From an uncultured Eubacteriales bacterium (lineage in GTDB: Bacteria; Bacillota; Clostridia; Oscillospirales; CAG-272), in the NCBI GenBank assembly GCA_934394585.1, contig CAKRQU010000024.1, forward strand, positions 1 to 26,078: DNA of 26,078 nt. The letters are read 5' to 3'. The number at the start of each line of letters is the position of its first letter. Position 1 is the first letter of the stretch. Below are positions 23,748 through 26,078 of this stretch, in pieces. The position numbers and the translations under genes are program-made. Below the pieces are notes generated by a model. It saw only the letters and a program-made list of their open reading frames with translations, was not told the origin of the DNA and did not search any database.

Positions 23748-24581
23748 ATGCTTAGAATAGGTTGCCATCTTTCGTCTTCCGCAGGCTATCTCGAAATGGG
23801 AAAAACCGCCGTGGCAATAGGAGCAAATACTTTTGCTTTCTTCACGCGCAATCCGCGCGGCGGTGCGGCAAAAGCCATAGATGAAAACGATATTGCCGCA
23901 TTTCTGGAATTTGCCGCGCAAAACGATATAAAAAATCTCGTGGCGCACGCCCCGTATACATTAAATCCATGCTCATCAAATCCGGATCTGCGCCGATTTG
24001 CGAAAAGCACGATGCGCGATGATCTGAAAAGGATGGAATATACCCCCGGAAATTACTACAATTTTCACCCCGGCTCTCATACCGGTCAAGGAACGGAAAC
24101 GGGAATTTCCCAGATAGCCGAAATGCTTTGCAATATTCTCTCACCCGACCAAAGTACCACCGTCCTGCTTGAAACAATGGCGGGAAAAGGTTCCGAAGTC
24201 GGCGGAAAATTTGAAGAGCTGCGCGAGATAATCGACCGCGTACCCGCGGAAATGAAGCTCGGCGTTTGCCTCGATACCTGCCATGTATACGATGGCGGAT
24301 ATGATATAGTAAACAATCTCGACGGCGTGCTTTCGGAATTTGACCGCATAGTCGGGCTCTCTCGCCTGAAAGCCGTCCATCTCAACGACAGTATGTTCGG
24401 CTTTTCCTCGCATAAAGACAGGCATGCGAAAATAGGTGAAGGCAAAATCGGTACGGAAGCGCTCGCCCGTGTGATAAATCACCCCGCGCTGGCTTCCCTC
24501 CCGTTCATACTCGAAACGCCGAATGAGCTTTCGGGATATACGGCGGAAATTTCTCTGATACGCAGTCTGCGACAAGAATAA
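23748..24581 (+). CDS. nfo: Deoxyribonuclease IV (AP endonuclease)
   Basis: A 277-residue TIM-barrel enzyme that cuts DNA at abasic sites during base-excision repair. The metal ligands of the family are all visible: H68 (AHAPY), H107 (FHPGSH), E142 (LLETMAGKG), D176 and H179 (CLDTCH), H211 (HLNDS), D224 and H226 (DRHAKIG) and E256 (LETP). GAAAGGA precedes the ATG, 12 bases after the ABC gene, so it may be co-transcribed with the exporter operon, although the functions are unrelated. Full length, no oddities. Confidence 0.97.
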   Translation: MLRIGCHLSSSAGYLEMGKTAVAIGANTFAFFTRNPRGGAAKAIDENDIAAFLEFAAQNDIKNLVAHAPYTLNPCSSNPDLRRFAKSTMRDDLKRMEYTPGNYYNFHPGSHTGQGTETGISQIAEMLCNILSPDQSTTVLLETMAGKGSEVGGKFEELREIIDRVPAEMKLGVCLDTCHVYDGGYDIVNNLDGVLSEFDRIVGLSRLKAVHLNDSMFGFSSHKDRHAKIGEGKIGTEALARVINHPALASLPFILETPNELSGYTAEISLIRSLRQE

Positions 24582-24661
24582 TTTACATTCCGTACATGCC
24601 TTTGCCGCAATTGCACATTATAATTAAATAAAAAACGAAAGAAAGGGGATTTTTTCCGGAT

Positions 24662-25159
24662 ATGAATGATTTTGAAAAGCTGTATCGGGAATATTATCCC
24701 CGCGTATATTCTTTTCTTTATAAAATCTGCAATAATCACGATCTTTGCGAAGAAATGACGCAGGAAACTTTTTTTCAGGCTTACATTTCTTTTCACAAAT
24801 TCCGCGGCGACAGCAGCGTTTTCACTTATCTTGCCGCCATTGCCAAAAACGTATATTTCAAATATCTGCGCAAAAGCAAGCTGGAAACGGTAGATATAGA
24901 CCTGCTCGTGACGAGCGACGATGAAAATGCCGAGCAGCCTTATGAAATGCTGGAAAAAAAGCTGAATGCGGAAAAAGTGAATAAATTTATAAATGCCCTG
25001 CCGAAAAATTACAAAGATGTGGTATTTTTACGCATTTATGCAGATCTTCCCTTTTCGGAAATAGGAAAAATACTCGCGATATCCGAAAATTCGGCAAAAG
25101 TAATATTTTTCAGAGCAAAAAAGATTTTGAAGGAGGCAATCAAAAATGATACCATGTGA
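24662..25159 (+). CDS. ECF-type RNA polymerase sigma factor
   Basis: A 165-residue sigma-70 family protein with region 2 (about 7-72: YREYYPRVYSFLYKICNNHDLCEEMTQETFFQAY and IAKNVYFKYLRK) and region 4 (about 108-155: LPKNYKDVVFLRIYADLPFSEIGKILAISENSAKVIFFRAKKIL), with no region 1.1 or 3, which defines ECF sigmas. The ribosome site AAAGAAAGGGG is about 12 nt from the ATG, longer than usual. The anti-sigma gene overlaps its last 14 bases. A TATAAT-like box at 24619-24624 lacks a partner -35, so the promoter is undecided. Target genes are not evident in the window. Confidence 0.93.
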   Translation: MNDFEKLYREYYPRVYSFLYKICNNHDLCEEMTQETFFQAYISFHKFRGDSSVFTYLAAIAKNVYFKYLRKSKLETVDIDLLVTSDDENAEQPYEMLEKKLNAEKVNKFINALPKNYKDVVFLRIYADLPFSEIGKILAISENSAKVIFFRAKKILKEAIKNDTM

Positions 25160-25463
25160 AGTAATGCACGATCTCATTCCCCTCTACGAGGATAAATCGC
25201 TCAGCGATGCCGGCATGAAATTTGTTGCCGAGCATTTGAAAAAATGTCCGGAATGCAGAAAATATCTGAAAAGCATCCGCACGAGCAAGGCAAAGCAGGA
25301 CAGAGTGACGCAGGTATGCGAGCAGGCAGCCAGCACCATCGGCGAATACAATGCCCTCATGCGCAGAATCAGGTTAAAAAGAGTTATCATAGGCTGTGCC
25401 GTATGTTCTCTGCTCGCCGTTTCGATACTCAAAAATGTGTATGACGAAATGAAAAAGCAATAA
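25146..25463 (+). CDS. Zinc-finger anti-sigma factor, membrane-bound
   Basis: A 105-residue protein starting inside the sigma gene with AAGGAGG 9 nt before its ATG. The N-terminal zinc anti-sigma domain shows C4 and the core H30-x3-C34-x2-C37 (HLKKCPEC). A single membrane helix follows at about 76-95 (VIIGCAVCSLLAVSIL), with only a short tail (NVYDEMKKQ) outside. By family knowledge it holds the ECF sigma at the membrane until a signal releases it. The outer tail is so short that a classic sensor domain is missing; the signal may be sensed in the cytoplasm through the zinc site or in the membrane. Confidence 0.9.
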   Translation: MIPCEVMHDLIPLYEDKSLSDAGMKFVAEHLKKCPECRKYLKSIRTSKAKQDRVTQVCEQAASTIGEYNALMRRIRLKRVIIGCAVCSLLAVSILKNVYDEMKKQ

Positions 25464-25478
25464 ATGAAACTTAAGAAT

Positions 25479-25510
25479 AAAAGCCGCGGCGAAATGCCGC
25501 GGCTTTTTAT
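25479..25510 (+). terminator. Terminator of the sigma/anti-sigma pair
   Basis: A perfect 12-bp stem (25479-25490 with 25496-25507), loop GAAAT, T-rich tail. It begins 15 nt after the anti-sigma stop codon and directly precedes repeat copy C. Confidence 0.95.
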
Positions 25511-25525
25511 TTTGGGTTTTGTTTC

Positions 25526-26078
25526 GTGAAGGTGTTTTGTCCCTGCGGGGACGAAGGTGTACTTTTGCGTGACCAAAAGTACCAAAAGTCAAAAAGAGGA
25601 AAGTAACTCCTGTCTCGGCGACGCCGACACACACGCTGCGCGTATGTGTCAATTCCTCTTTTCTTCTCCTTCTGTCGCCTTGCGGCGACCGGTGCGAACA
25701 TACTGCCCCGACAGTCCGACCACAGACAAAACCGGAAGCGCAGTTCAGATCCCCGCTTAACACGGACTTTTGTCAGTGCAGATTTTAGCTTTAGCTGCCC
25801 CAACTCGATGCCCATCAAGCCATGCTCGATTTGGTGGAGTTTAGTCTATAGTGGGAAGCGTATCAAAAGCCATGGCGGGAGCCAACCCACCCCGTCGAAT
25901 CTGCTCGCTTTTTGCGGCGTGCCTTGTTCGCACGCGCGGTATGGCTGATGATGCGCGGAAGAGATAGACAAAAGCATTTTTGATTTGTTATCTATAGCAC
26001 TTACTTGCCGCGCATTACTTCCTGCGGCTGACTCGACGGGGTGCGAGGTAGTTTGCAAAGGAGGGCGAGGAGCCTTCC
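25526..26078 (+). repeat. Long hairpin-rich intergenic repeat, copy C (cut by window end)
   Basis: Homologous to copy A along its whole visible length, in the same orientation. The left half has GTCCCTGCGGGGAC (25539-25552), GTACTTTTG/CAAAAGTAC (25559-25582), an enlarged hairpin whose GAGGAA/TTCCTC arms enclose two extra hairpins absent from A, and GTCGCC/GGCGAC (25674-25689). The core is bounded by CACCCCGTCGA (25888-25898) and its inverse (26033-26043), 156 nt. The sequence ends inside the right tail. Short frames here differ in phase from copies A and B. Confidence 0.88.

Noticed and set aside
24582..24661. A self-regulated ECF promoter before the sigma gene
   Set aside because: I could not find a convincing -35 (AAC-type) and -10 (CGT-type) pair. 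The TATAAT-like box at 24619-24624 lacks a -35 at proper spacing.

Overview
The window looks like chromosomal DNA from an endospore-forming Clostridia (Bacillota), probably an Oscillospirales-like gut anaerobe. The evidence is a complete eight-gene spoIIIA engulfment/feeding-tube operon, Gram-positive style ribosome binding sites (AAGGAG, GGAGGTGAT), strong SigA-type promoters (TTGACA/TATAAT), many intrinsic terminators, and ABC and two-component proteins of Firmicutes type. The placement below class level is inference. I see no tRNA, rRNA, CRISPR array, transposase or phage gene.

Layout. 1-3400: a large minus-strand gene for an orphan prepilin-like surface protein with a bacterial Ig-like domain. 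It is driven by a strong promoter whose predicted transcript begins in a 50-nt TCTG (CAGA on the coding strand) microsatellite and then runs through a perfect 23-bp hairpin. 3413-6291: a plus-strand pair, an RsuA-type rRNA pseudouridine synthase and the S1-domain protein Tex. 6530-7702: a lone sugar-ABC ATPase of the MsmK/UgpC type with its own promoter and terminator and codon use suggesting high expression. 7758-8450: copy A of a long hairpin-rich intergenic repeat. 8510-13296: spoIIIAH to spoIIIAA on the minus strand, with a candidate SigE promoter. 13409-13818: repeat copy B. 13893-14561: ribulose-phosphate 3-epimerase (minus) with a hairpin-rich upstream region. 14943-17160: a response regulator and sensor kinase pair (minus). 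17404-18498: the GTPase/ATPase YchF. 18635-23736: two canonical ABC exporter half-transporters with N-terminal zinc ribbons, flanking a DUF1854-like protein. 23748-24581: endonuclease IV. 24662-25463: an ECF sigma factor and a membrane zinc-finger anti-sigma factor. 25526-end: repeat copy C, cut by the window edge.

How the genes work together. Most of the window is housekeeping (RNA modification, Tex, Rpe, YchF, Nfo) around one developmental operon (spoIIIA). The accessory parts are the pilin-like gene with its repeat-bearing leader, the ABC-DUF1854-ABC operon and the repeat family. The three repeat copies all point the same way and lie between genes, next to terminators. Their core is bounded by an 11-bp inverted repeat and is 155, 155 and 156 nt long. 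Hairpins are kept with compensating base changes, and the right end of copy B is the reverse complement of the left ends of copies A and C. This repeat family and the ABC/DUF1854/zinc-ribbon operon are the best candidates for under-described biology here.
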